Shown here one piece after another: positions 32,084-41,107 of a DNA stretch of 55,286 nt. The stretch is from contig JACQWT010000394.1 of assembly GCA_016209145.1 (NCBI GenBank), forward strand, positions 1 through 55,286, in the 5' to 3' direction. Under the pieces are notes generated by a model. The model did no database searches, was not told where the DNA came from, and saw only the letters and a list, made by a program, of their open reading frames with translations. Within the stretch, counting starts at the first letter, position 1. Every line of letters begins with the position of its first letter. Source of the stretch: Deltaproteobacteria bacterium (lineage in GTDB: Bacteria > Myxococcota_A > Polyangia > Polyangiales > Polyangiaceae). Both the position numbers and the translations under genes were made by a program.

Positions 32084-33775
32084 TCAGCGCCGCCTTCGCG
32101 CCCGGCGCCTGCGGGCGGCAGCGCGCTGGCGCCACATCGAGCCCAGGAGCAGCACGGCGAAGACGCCCGCGGCCGCGACGCAGGCCCGGGCCGCGGGCCT
32201 CAGACCGCGCAGCTCCAGCAGCAGCGCGGCGACGAACCCGGCGGCGGCGAACAGGGCCCAGATGAGCTGGTGGCCCAAGGCGTAGAGCAGCTCGGCCGGC
32301 TCCTCGATGCCGCGGAAACGCACTTCCATGTCGCCGCGCAGGGAGCGCGAGATCAAGCGGCGGGCCTCGCCGGGCAGCGAGAGGGCCGCCACCAGGCCGT
32401 CGCGGCCGACCTTCACGAGGAACTGCGACCAGTCGCCCTGCTCGCCCAGGATGAACTGCTGCAAGTAGGGCGTAATCACGCTCATCGGGTTCATCCCCGG
32501 ATCGAGGTGGGTGCACAGGCCCATGAGCAGCAGCACCGTGCGCTCCAGGAAGACGTACTCCTTGGGCACGTGGAATGCGGTGGTCAGATCGCGGATGGAG
32601 ATGTCCATCTTGCGCAGATCCGCCAGGTTCTCAAGACTACGCTGGGGATCGATCTTGATGTCCTGCAGCGAGAGCTTGTCCAGGGGAAACTCGACCACGA
32701 GCTTGCCGTGGAAGTAGGTGACGACCTTCTCGAAGACCTCCGAATCGTCGGCCCGGGCGATGAAGCCCATGTGCTTCATCGAGGCGATGATCTTGTCGAC
32801 GTCGTTGATGAGCACGCCCTGGAGGAAGTCGATGATGCCGCGGCGCATCGTGTCGCTCAGCACCGCCACGGCGCCGAAGTCGACGAACACGATGCGGGGA
32901 TCGGCGGCCCTGTCCGCCGCAGGCTCGATCAGCAGGTTGCCCGGGTGCGGATCGGCGTGATAGACGCCGTCGCGGAAGATCTGCTTGCAGTAGGCTTCGA
33001 TCACCCGCTGCGCCAGCCGCGGCCGGTCGATGCCCAGCTCGTCGAGGCGCTCTGTGGCGCTTATCTTGACGCCGTCGATGAGCTCGGTGGTGAGCACGCG
33101 CGCGCTCGTCAGCTCCCAGTGCACGCGCGGGAAGCCGATGCCGGGCTCCGCGGCCAGGTTGCCGGCGATCCTCTCGATGTTCCGGCCCTCGGCCACGAAA
33201 TCGAGCTCCTGGGCGATCATGTCGCTGATCTCGGCGTGCACGGTTTCCAGGCCGTAGTCGCCCACGAAGAGCTCGATGATGCGGAAGATGCGCCGGAAGG
33301 TGTGCAGATCGACGCGCACGATCCGTTCGATCTCCGGGTACTGGATTTTGACCGCCACCTTCTCGCCGGAGCGCAGCCGCGCCACGTGGACCTGGCCGAT
33401 TGAGGCCGAGGAGATGGGGCTGGGGCTGATCTCGGCGAAGATCTCCTCCGGCTCCCGGCCGAACTCCTCGCGCAGCCGCCGGGCGATGTCCTCGTAGGGG
33501 TGGGGCGGGATCTGGTCCTGCAAGCCTTCGAGCTCCTCGCGGAACTCGGCCGGCAGGAAGTTGGTCATGATGCTGATGAGCTGCCCCACCTTGATGAACA
33601 TCCCCTTGAGCTCGAGGATGGTGCGCTCGATGCGGCGGGCGTTGCGCTTGTGCAGGCGCAAGAGGTGCGTCTGGTAGCGCCGCCGCGGCATGAAGTGGCC
33701 GAGCAGGCGCAGCAAGAGGTAGCTCGCAATCACCACGAAGGTGGTGGTGTAGGCCTTGACGAAGCGGCTGCGCAT
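32084..33775 (-). CDS. ABC1/UbiB (AarF) family kinase-like protein
   Basis: LGPFIKVGQ-like LKGMFIKVGQLISIMTNFLPAEFREELEGLQDQIPP, SASIGQVHVARLRSGEKVAVKIQYP, DGVYHADPHPGNLL, VFVDFGAVAVLS. Confidence 0.9.
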   Translation of the reverse strand: MRSRFVKAYTTTFVVIASYLLLRLLGHFMPRRRYQTHLLRLHKRNARRIERTILELKGMFIKVGQLISIMTNFLPAEFREELEGLQDQIPPHPYEDIARRLREEFGREPEEIFAEISPSPISSASIGQVHVARLRSGEKVAVKIQYPEIERIVRVDLHTFRRIFRIIELFVGDYGLETVHAEISDMIAQELDFVAEGRNIERIAGNLAAEPGIGFPRVHWELTSARVLTTELIDGVKISATERLDELGIDRPRLAQRVIEAYCKQIFRDGVYHADPHPGNLLIEPAADRAADPRIVFVDFGAVAVLSDTMRRGIIDFLQGVLINDVDKIIASMKHMGFIARADDSEVFEKVVTYFHGKLVVEFPLDKLSLQDIKIDPQRSLENLADLRKMDISIRDLTTAFHVPKEYVFLERTVLLLMGLCTHLDPGMNPMSVITPYLQQFILGEQGDWSQFLVKVGRDGLVAALSLPGEARRLISRSLRGDMEVRFRGIEEPAELLYALGHQLIWALFAAAGFVAALLLELRGLRPAARACVAAAGVFAVLLLGSMWRQRAAARRRRARRRR

Positions 33776-33780
33776 GGTGA

Positions 33781-34164
33781 CTAGTCGAGCGAGACGTGCA
33801 GCGTGTACTTCCCGGACAGCGCCTTGCCGTCCGCGACGGCGATCCAGTCCGGCCCGCCCCCGGGTCCCTGCCGCACCGGCCCGGGCGAGCCCGCGCCGGC
33901 GCTCCGGCGCTCGCCGTCGGCGGGCGCGTCGTAGACGAAGTCCTTGTCGTAGGTGAACGCGCACGAGCTCGGCACGCCGCCGCCCGTCCCGCCGCCGCCC
34001 TGCAGGCCGCCACCTGTGCCGGCGCCGCCTTCACCGCCCGTTGCGCCGGCTCCGGCCGCACCGCTGCCCGGGCTGCCCAACGGCGGGCTCGCCGCCCGGT
34101 CCTCCCCGCCCCCGCAGCCGGCGAGGAGCAGGGCGAGGCCAAGGACGAGCAGGGGCCGAGACAT
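33781..34164 (-). CDS. lipoprotein
   Basis: LLVLGLALLLAGCGGG lipobox. Confidence 0.7.
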   Translation of the reverse strand: MSRPLLVLGLALLLAGCGGGEDRAASPPLGSPGSGAAGAGATGGEGGAGTGGGLQGGGGTGGGVPSSCAFTYDKDFVYDAPADGERRSAGAGSPGPVRQGPGGGPDWIAVADGKALSGKYTLHVSLD

Positions 34165-34245
34165 GACGGGGGCAGGGTAGCACCATGGCCGGAGCGAGGG
34201 CAGGGCCGCGCGCGAGCGCCATGGCGGGCCGCGCGTGGCGGCGGC

Positions 34246-34776
34246 TCAGCGCGGCATCGTCGACGCGATGGTCTGGATGCCGAGGAACATCGGCAAAGGC
34301 TCACCGGCGAGCAGCCCTTCCCGCGCGCCTTCGAGCGGCATGAACCCGAGTGCCTCGTAGAAACGGACCGCGCCGGACTTGGCGTCGGTCACAACGCCGA
34401 CGCAGCCCAATTTATCGCGCTGCTCGATCGCCAGCGCGAGGACGTGGCGCAGCAGCGCCTTGCCGATGCCCAGCCCTTGGGCGCGCGTGTCCACGCCTAG
34501 GCGAGCAAGCCGAAGCACGGGCAGCGGGTAGCCCGGAAGGCGTCGACGCAGGCGGGCGCTGGGGATGCTCGCGCGTTCGAGCGACGACGCGGCGACGGTG
34601 GCGAAGCCCACGATGCGCCCGAATACGACGGCCACGTACGTGACCGCAAGGTGCAGCTTGAACTGGTTCTGGCCCGCGTAGTGCGCGAAGAACCGGTCTA
34701 GATCGGCCTGCCCGCACGAGAAGGCGTTCCGATCATCGTCCCGGCGCAGCGGGCGGATCTCAACGGCCTTGACCAC
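34246..34776 (-). CDS. GNAT acetyltransferase, probable toxin of TacAT-like module
   Basis: CGQADLDRFFAHYAGQNQFKLHLAVTYVAVV..LARLGVDTRAQGLGIGKALLRHVLALA. Confidence 0.8.
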   Translation of the reverse strand: MVKAVEIRPLRRDDDRNAFSCGQADLDRFFAHYAGQNQFKLHLAVTYVAVVFGRIVGFATVAASSLERASIPSARLRRRLPGYPLPVLRLARLGVDTRAQGLGIGKALLRHVLALAIEQRDKLGCVGVVTDAKSGAVRFYEALGFMPLEGAREGLLAGEPLPMFLGIQTIASTMPR

Positions 34777-35035
34777 GCATCAGCTCACGAAGGGCCTTGG
34801 TTGGAGCGGGCGGGTTCTCGATCAGCTCGACGATTCGGTCGAAGACCTTGTCCTCGAGCACGAGACGGGCCGGAATGAGCGCCTCATCGGGCAGGTCACG
34901 GCGGGACTCCAGGAAGTAGAGCAGCGCCTGCTCGACGACGAAGTTCTTCTTGAGCCCGTGGCTTTCGGTGAAGCGGTCGAGCCTCTCCTTGGTGGCTACC
35001 GAGATCGTGGCCGAGATCTGGGACTGCTCGCTCAT
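34760..35035 (-). CDS. ribbon-helix-helix antitoxin-like protein
   Basis: MSEQSQISATISVATKERLDRFTESHGLKKNFVVEQALLYFLESR; 17-bp overlap with GNAT gene. Confidence 0.7.
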   Translation of the reverse strand: MSEQSQISATISVATKERLDRFTESHGLKKNFVVEQALLYFLESRRDLPDEALIPARLVLEDKVFDRIVELIENPPAPTKALRELMRGQGR

Positions 35036-35252
35036 CGTCGCCTCCCACGTCGGCCATACAGGAACCATGACCAACCATGGAAAAACTAGCACGGCAGTGG
35101 CCGGGGGGCAAGGTCATCGGTTCATCTCAGCGCCCTGGACAGAGACGGGCCGGTCGTGAAAGCATGGGCCTTACGGCCAGGCGTGGTCGCGCTCCGCTCG
35201 TGAGGAGCGGCGGCCGCCAGGATGCCGTGTTGGAGCGAACACGGTGGAAGCG

Positions 35253-35795
35253 ATGCGACATGCGGTGGCAATCGCCTTGATGGGGCTCTGGGCCTGCGGC
35301 GGCGACGGGGGCGAGGCCGGCTCCGGCGGCGGATCTGGCGGTGGATCCGGCGGCGGCGAGGCGCACGAGCTGTACGTGCGCGCGCAGGTGACCGTGAACC
35401 AGGACGCTCCGTTCGCGTTCGACGAGATCTGCTCGGTCCACTCGAGCACGATCGAGGGCAAGGTGCTCTGGGGCCTGGATGCCAAGGACACCGATCGTCC
35501 CTTCGGCATCGGCTTCTCGTGGAACCAGGACTACGTCACGGGTCCCGGGACCTTCCAGGCGAACGAGGGATCTGGCGACTTCATGGTCTGGTTCGTGCGC
35601 GCGCACCCTACCGATCCGTCGAAGGTGCGCCTGTCCGGCGTGGGGCAGGGCAGCGTGACGTTCGAGGAGCTCGCCTATGCGCCCGGCAGCTCCATCGCGG
35701 GAACGTTCGACGGGCTCGTCATGGAGCGCGACGACGAAGAGGAGAAGATCCGCATCACGGCCGACGACGGCTCCTTCCGTTGTCGGGTGCCTTGA
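35253..35795 (+). CDS. lipoprotein
   Basis: MRHAVAIALMGLWACGGDGGEA, Gly/Ser linker. Confidence 0.7.
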   Translation: MRHAVAIALMGLWACGGDGGEAGSGGGSGGGSGGGEAHELYVRAQVTVNQDAPFAFDEICSVHSSTIEGKVLWGLDAKDTDRPFGIGFSWNQDYVTGPGTFQANEGSGDFMVWFVRAHPTDPSKVRLSGVGQGSVTFEELAYAPGSSIAGTFDGLVMERDDEEEKIRITADDGSFRCRVP

Positions 35796-35823
35796 GCCCG
35801 CGCCCGCCGAAAGCGGATCGAGC

Positions 35824-37035
35824 CTACTTGCGCAGCTTGCCCCGCAGCAGCTCGCCAAAGGTGCCGAGGCTCCCCGGGCCGCTGGGGCGGTAGCTCGCCG
35901 CCTGCTCGGCCTCCTGCTGTGCGGCCACCGCCTTGAGCGAGAGGCTGATGCGTCGTCGCGCCGGGTCCACGTCGATCACCACCGCATCGATCTCCTGGCC
36001 CGCGGACAAGATCTCACGCGCATGGTTGACGCGGCGGCCTTCGACCAGCTCGCTCGCGTGCAGCAGGCCCTCCAGGCCGCCGTCGAGCAGCACGAAGGCG
36101 CCGAAGGCCTCCAGGCGCACGACGCGCCCCTTGACGCGCGTGCCGCGCGCGAGCTGCGTGCCCGCCTGCTGCCAGGGATCGGGGCTCAGGGCCTTGAGCG
36201 AGAGCGCGATCCGGTCGGGCGCACCTGGCCCCGAGGCTGGCTCGACCTTCGTCACCTGGACTTCCACGGCGTCGCCCACGGAAAGCACGTCGCGCGGGTG
36301 CGAGACGCGGCCGTGGCGCAGCTCGCCCGTGGGGATCAGGCCGTCGATGCCGCCCAGATCCACGAAGGCGCCGAACTCCTTGATGCGCCGCACCGTGCCG
36401 CGCACGACGGCGCCCACCGTGAGGCTCGCGCGCAGCTCGGCCAGCCTCTTGGCGCGCTCCGCCTCGAGCAAAGCCCGGCGGGACAGGACCACGTCCGGGG
36501 CGCCCGCGCGGCGCGAGTCGCAGCGCGTGACGCGGAACTCCAGCGTCTGGCCCACCAGGCTCGCGGGCTCGGCCACGTAGCCGAGATCGAGCTGCGAGGC
36601 GGGGCAGAAGGCGCGCACGCCGGCTACCTCGACGTCGACTCCACCCTTGTTCACTCCCGCTACCCGCCCCAACACGGGCAGCGCGTGCTGGTAGGCCTGG
36701 ACCAGCTCCGTGGCGCCTTCGTCATGGCCGCGGGCGGCCCGCACGCGCAGCCGGATGCTCCCCTCGCGCGACTCCACCACCCGGGCGCGGATCGTGTCGC
36801 CGACCGCGACGCAGAGGCCTCCCTGCCCGTCGTCCAACTCGCCGCGATCGATGACCCCCTCCGTCTTCGCCCCCAAGTCCACGAACACGCCGTCGGCGCC
36901 GATGGCCGACACCGTGCCGCTGACCTCCTCGCCGACGGCCGGCCTGCTCCCGAACGCCTTGCCCCGGCCGGCCCGCTCGGCCTCGGCGAACAGCGCGGCG
37001 AAGCCCTTGCCCTCGTCCTCGTCCTGGGGTGCCAC
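35824..37035 (-). CDS. S1 RNA-binding domain protein (ribosomal protein S1-like)
   Basis: four S1 units: GTVSAIGADGVFVDLGAKTEGVID, GTVRRIKEFGAFVDLGGIDGLIP, GRVVRLEAFGAFVLLDGGLEGLLH. Confidence 0.88.
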   Translation of the reverse strand: MAPQDEDEGKGFAALFAEAERAGRGKAFGSRPAVGEEVSGTVSAIGADGVFVDLGAKTEGVIDRGELDDGQGGLCVAVGDTIRARVVESREGSIRLRVRAARGHDEGATELVQAYQHALPVLGRVAGVNKGGVDVEVAGVRAFCPASQLDLGYVAEPASLVGQTLEFRVTRCDSRRAGAPDVVLSRRALLEAERAKRLAELRASLTVGAVVRGTVRRIKEFGAFVDLGGIDGLIPTGELRHGRVSHPRDVLSVGDAVEVQVTKVEPASGPGAPDRIALSLKALSPDPWQQAGTQLARGTRVKGRVVRLEAFGAFVLLDGGLEGLLHASELVEGRRVNHAREILSAGQEIDAVVIDVDPARRRISLSLKAVAAQQEAEQAASYRPSGPGSLGTFGELLRGKLRK

Positions 37036-37047
37036 GGCGCCAGGCTA

Positions 37048-37081
37048 GCACCACTGCCGGAGATTACGACGGCAGTAGTGC
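37048..37081. terminator. intergenic hairpin between RCC1 and S1 genes
   Basis: GCACCACTGCCG-GAGATTACGA-CGGCAGTAGTGC, 11/12 pairing, no T tract. Confidence 0.4.
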
Positions 37082-37106
37082 CAGCAGGCTATGGCCGGGC
37101 GCGCCG

Positions 37107-38972
37107 CTACCAAAGAAGCTCGACGCAGCGCACGTCCTTGCTCCTGAGGATGGCGCAGGCCCGGCCGCCCTCCTTGTCGGCGGTGATCGCCACCTGGGCG
37201 ATGCCGCGCAGCTCGGTTGCCGGCTCGGGCTTGGGACGCACGCTCTTCTGGAGCTTGCCCCAGCACAGGAGCCGGCCGCCGGTGAGAGCGCACGTGGCGT
37301 CGCCCCCGGCCGCGATGGCCGTCACCTTGCTGAGGCCGTCCACCACGAACGGCCGCGCCGCCGCGCTGGAGCCGCCGAGCTGCCCCTCGCGGTTGTCGCC
37401 CCAGCACATGACCGTGCCGTCCTCGCGCAGGGCGCAGGCATGTCTCGCGCCCGCGGCGATCTGCGTGCAGCGGCCAAGCTGCTCCACGATGTTGTGATCG
37501 GCATTGGCCATGATCGAGCCGAGCTTGCTCTCGTAGCCGAGCTGGCGCTGGAAGTTGTCCCCCCAGCACGATGCCGCCCCTTGGGTGAAGCGGGCACAGG
37601 TGAACCGCTCGCCTGCCGCAAGCTGGACGGCCGGGAAGAGACCGATCACCTTGACCGGATTGGTGCTGTCCTCGCGCAGGCCCTGGCCGAGCTGACCGGA
37701 CTTGCCCTCCCCCCAACACCACACGGCGCCCTGCGCATCGAGCGCGCACCCGTGGGCCGCACCCACCACGACCTGCTGGGCCTTCTCGATGCCCGCGATC
37801 TCGTAGTTGCCCTGCGCTCGCCAGCAGCGCAGCGCGCCGTCGCTGTGCGTGGCACATCCCTCGCCGTCGGCGATCGCCAGCGAGGTGACGTTGGCGAAGC
37901 CCTCCACGGTCCAGGCGGCCACGATGCTGTCGCCGGGCCAGCAGCTCACCGTCCGATCCGGGCGCAAGGCACAGCTCCGATCGGGCGACAGGGCGAGCCC
38001 AATCGCCTTGAGCGAGACGGCACCAGCACCGTCCGTCCCCGCGTCGGGCCCGGCCGCCTCCGGCCGCGGGGCCGGCCGGAAGGCCAAGACCGGCGCCGCC
38101 ACGTAGACCGCGAGCGCGAAGCCGGCCGACGAGGCAAACAGCACCAGGACCGCGCGCAGCCAGCGCCGCTTGGGCTCGCCCATCAGCTCCAGCAGGCGCC
38201 GCACGCCGGCCGCGGACAGCCCGCCCAGCACCAGCGCGGTGGCCACGGGGGCGAGGACCGGCATCAGGGGTCTCAGGCTCGACGCCAGGCGGGAGCCTGC
38301 GCCGACGGCGGCGATCATCAGCGCGAGCAGGGCGAGCCAGAGCACCAGCCCGAGGCTCGCGAGGCCCAGGCCCCACGACCCCCAACCCAGGGCGACGAAG
38401 CCTACGCGCACGAGGCCGAAGAACAGGGCGGCGGCCATGACGCCGTAGATCAGCCAGCCATATGCGCCGAGCCACGCCTGGAGCAGCGTGGCGCCATCGT
38501 CGCCCACAACCGGTGTGGCCAGCGCCAGCCCTAGCGCGAGCAGACACGCCTGCGCCAGGGGATCCAGCTCGCGGGGGCGTCGGCGTGGGGCCGGCTCCCG
38601 CTCGCCGCGCGAGCGCCGCGGGCGAGCGGCCCCGGACGCCCGGGCGGCGAGCCCCGCATCGGCCTCGGCCGGCGGCTGCGCCTCGTCAGAGGCAGGGGGG
38701 AGATCGCCGTCGGGCTCGGGCTGCTGCCCGGCTGGTGCGGCCCTGAGGTCATCGGGCGGTGGCTTGGCCGCAGGAGTCGGCACGGCCGGCTTGCGCTCGG
38801 CCGCCGCCGCGCGAGCCGGGCGAGGCGGCGGGGGCTCACCCGGAAGATCGAGCTCCCAGTCCTCGGGCGACGCGGCGGCCGCGGGCGTCGGTGCCGGGGA
38901 TTCGGGGCCCGGCCCCTCGCCGTCAGGCGCGGGCTCGGCATTGTCGCTTCCGTCGTGCTCGGGCTCGCCCAT
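37107..38972 (-). CDS. RCC1-repeat protein with multiple transmembrane segments
   Basis: GAAHGCALDAQGAVWCWGEGKSGQLGQG, GARHACALREDGTVMCWGDNREGQLGG. Confidence 0.88.
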   Translation of the reverse strand: MGEPEHDGSDNAEPAPDGEGPGPESPAPTPAAAASPEDWELDLPGEPPPPRPARAAAAERKPAVPTPAAKPPPDDLRAAPAGQQPEPDGDLPPASDEAQPPAEADAGLAARASGAARPRRSRGEREPAPRRRPRELDPLAQACLLALGLALATPVVGDDGATLLQAWLGAYGWLIYGVMAAALFFGLVRVGFVALGWGSWGLGLASLGLVLWLALLALMIAAVGAGSRLASSLRPLMPVLAPVATALVLGGLSAAGVRRLLELMGEPKRRWLRAVLVLFASSAGFALAVYVAAPVLAFRPAPRPEAAGPDAGTDGAGAVSLKAIGLALSPDRSCALRPDRTVSCWPGDSIVAAWTVEGFANVTSLAIADGEGCATHSDGALRCWRAQGNYEIAGIEKAQQVVVGAAHGCALDAQGAVWCWGEGKSGQLGQGLREDSTNPVKVIGLFPAVQLAAGERFTCARFTQGAASCWGDNFQRQLGYESKLGSIMANADHNIVEQLGRCTQIAAGARHACALREDGTVMCWGDNREGQLGGSSAAARPFVVDGLSKVTAIAAGGDATCALTGGRLLCWGKLQKSVRPKPEPATELRGIAQVAITADKEGGRACAILRSKDVRCVELLW

Positions 38973-39117
38973 CTGCCCCCGATGCTACCTCGCCGGCGGC
39001 CACCGCACGAAGAACATGTCCATCCGTGGGTTGAGGGCGCCCCCGTGCGCCGACGAATACTGCTTGTGTGCCGTGCCGGGACTGCATAGGTACTGCGCAC
39101 CAACGTTCCACTGCTCG

Positions 39118-41097
39118 ATGCCCTCCCGGAAGCTCATCGCCGTGATCGACGCCGACGGGCGGCGGCGCGACGGCTTGGCCAAGGCGCTGCACGCCGGCGG
39201 ATACGCCGTGCTCGCGCTGGGACGGGTGGGCGAGATCGGGGCGAGCGGAGTGGCGCCCGACGCCCTCGTGCTCGGTGTCCGTGGCGGCTCCCGGACGGTG
39301 GCGAAGCCCATCCGGCAGCTTCGCGCCGACGTGCGCCTGGCGGCGGCGCCCATCGTGTGCGTCTGTGCGCCGGGCTCGGGTCTGGCCGCGGAGGCGGTGC
39401 TCTCGCAGGGCGCGGACGACCTGCTCGAGCTCGGCGGCGCGCCCGGGGCGCTGTGCGCCCGGGTGCGCGCGCGGCTGCGCGCCGGGCAGAGCTTGGCCCC
39501 TGCCGGGCGGCGCGGGAGCACGGGCGCCATGGCTCTGGACCTCGTCCAGCAGCGCCTCCTTGCGGTCGCGCGGCGCTGCGCCGAGCTTTTCGGCATCGAT
39601 CGCGTCAGCATCGTCTTGAGCGAGGATGAGGCGAGCGGCTACGTCGTGGCGAGCAGCGACGACGAGAACGTGCGCGACCTGCCCATTGCTCTGGAGAGCT
39701 ACCCCGAGATCCGGCAGGCGCTGGCGACGCGCCAGCCCGTGGTCATCGCCGACTCGCGCCGCTATCCGCTCTTCGCGCGCGAGCATACTGATGTCCCCAA
39801 GCGCTTTCGCTCGCTCGCCCTGCTTCCCGTCGTGTCCGAGGATCGCCCCGCGGGCGTGCTCTTCCTGCGCTCGCGCGGGGGTCACGTGCTCGGCGAGGAC
39901 GATGTTGCGCTGCTCCGGACGGTGCCTACCGCGGCCGGGCTCGCGCTGCGCGGGGCGCGGTTGCTCGAACGGCTCGCGGCGCAGTCCCGACGCAGCCGCG
40001 AACATCGCGTGGCGGCCGAGCAGCAACTCGAGTCGCTGCGCCGGTACGCCGACTTCTTCGCCTCCGCGGCTGACGGCATCGTGGTAATCGATCTGGACGG
40101 CAGGCTGCTGTTCTGCAACCCGGCCGCGTGTCGCATCTTCGGGCGTAGCGCCGAGGAGCTCGGGCGGCTCGGCCTGGGGGAGTTGCTCGCGCCCGACGGC
40201 CGCCCGCGCCTGCGCCAGCTCCGGCAGCGCTTCCCCCGGGGGCTGTTCGCCCATGACGTGGATCTCCCGATCCGCCGGGGCGACGGCCAGCGCCGCGTGC
40301 TCAGCACGAGCTTCAGCCGCACGGCGTGCGACGACCGGGGCATCGTCGTGAGCCTGCGCGACGTCACGCAGGAGCGCGCCCTGGCCCGGGAGCTGCACCG
40401 CACCAAGGAGTTCCTGCAGCGGGTCATCGACAGCTCGGCCGACGCCATCGTCTCGGCGGACATGGATGGCATTGTGCTCCTGTTCAACCCGGCGGCCGAG
40501 CAGACCTACGGCTACGCCGCGGCCGACGTGGTGGGCAAGATGAACGTGCGGCAGCTCTACCCCGCGGGCGTGGCGCAGGCCGTGATGCGACACATCCGCT
40601 CCCCGGAGCACGGCGGTGCGGGCAGACTGCAGGGCTACCGCACGGAGTTGCTCGGCAAGAGCGGCGAGATCATCCCGGTCTTGCTCTCGGCGGCACTCAT
40701 CTACCATCGGCGCCGGGCCATCGGCTCGGTCGGCGTGTTTCGCGACCTGCGCCAGAGGATCGAGATCGAGGCGCGCCTCCAGGCCGCCCAGCAGCAGCTC
40801 GCCGTGCACGAGAAGAACGCGCTCATCGCCGAGCTGGCGGGTGCCACGGCCCACGAGCTCAACCAGCCACTGACCGCCGTCATGGGCCTCGCCGAGCTGC
40901 TGCTGCGTCGCTCGGGCGGCGACGCGCGCTCCGGCGACCTCGCCCTGGCCATCGTGCGGGAAGCCGAGCGCATGGCCGACATCGTGCGCAAGATTGGCAA
41001 GCTGATGCACTACGAGACGAAGAGCTACGTGGGCGAGGCCAAGATCATCGACCTCGACCGCGCCGCCGGGAGCGAGCCGCCCGGCGCCGAGAGCTAG
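39118..41097 (+). CDS. GAF/PAS/PAS/HisKA signalling protein with receiver-like N-terminus and no HATPase domain
   Basis: VIDADGRRRDGLAKAL; RYADFFASAADGIVVIDLDGRLLFCNPAAC; AELAGATAHELNQPLTAVMGLAELLLRRSGG; ends 60 aa later. Confidence 0.8.
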   Translation: MPSRKLIAVIDADGRRRDGLAKALHAGGYAVLALGRVGEIGASGVAPDALVLGVRGGSRTVAKPIRQLRADVRLAAAPIVCVCAPGSGLAAEAVLSQGADDLLELGGAPGALCARVRARLRAGQSLAPAGRRGSTGAMALDLVQQRLLAVARRCAELFGIDRVSIVLSEDEASGYVVASSDDENVRDLPIALESYPEIRQALATRQPVVIADSRRYPLFAREHTDVPKRFRSLALLPVVSEDRPAGVLFLRSRGGHVLGEDDVALLRTVPTAAGLALRGARLLERLAAQSRRSREHRVAAEQQLESLRRYADFFASAADGIVVIDLDGRLLFCNPAACRIFGRSAEELGRLGLGELLAPDGRPRLRQLRQRFPRGLFAHDVDLPIRRGDGQRRVLSTSFSRTACDDRGIVVSLRDVTQERALARELHRTKEFLQRVIDSSADAIVSADMDGIVLLFNPAAEQTYGYAAADVVGKMNVRQLYPAGVAQAVMRHIRSPEHGGAGRLQGYRTELLGKSGEIIPVLLSAALIYHRRRAIGSVGVFRDLRQRIEIEARLQAAQQQLAVHEKNALIAELAGATAHELNQPLTAVMGLAELLLRRSGGDARSGDLALAIVREAERMADIVRKIGKLMHYETKSYVGEAKIIDLDRAAGSEPPGAES

Positions 41098-41107
41098 GCT
41101 GGAGGGG

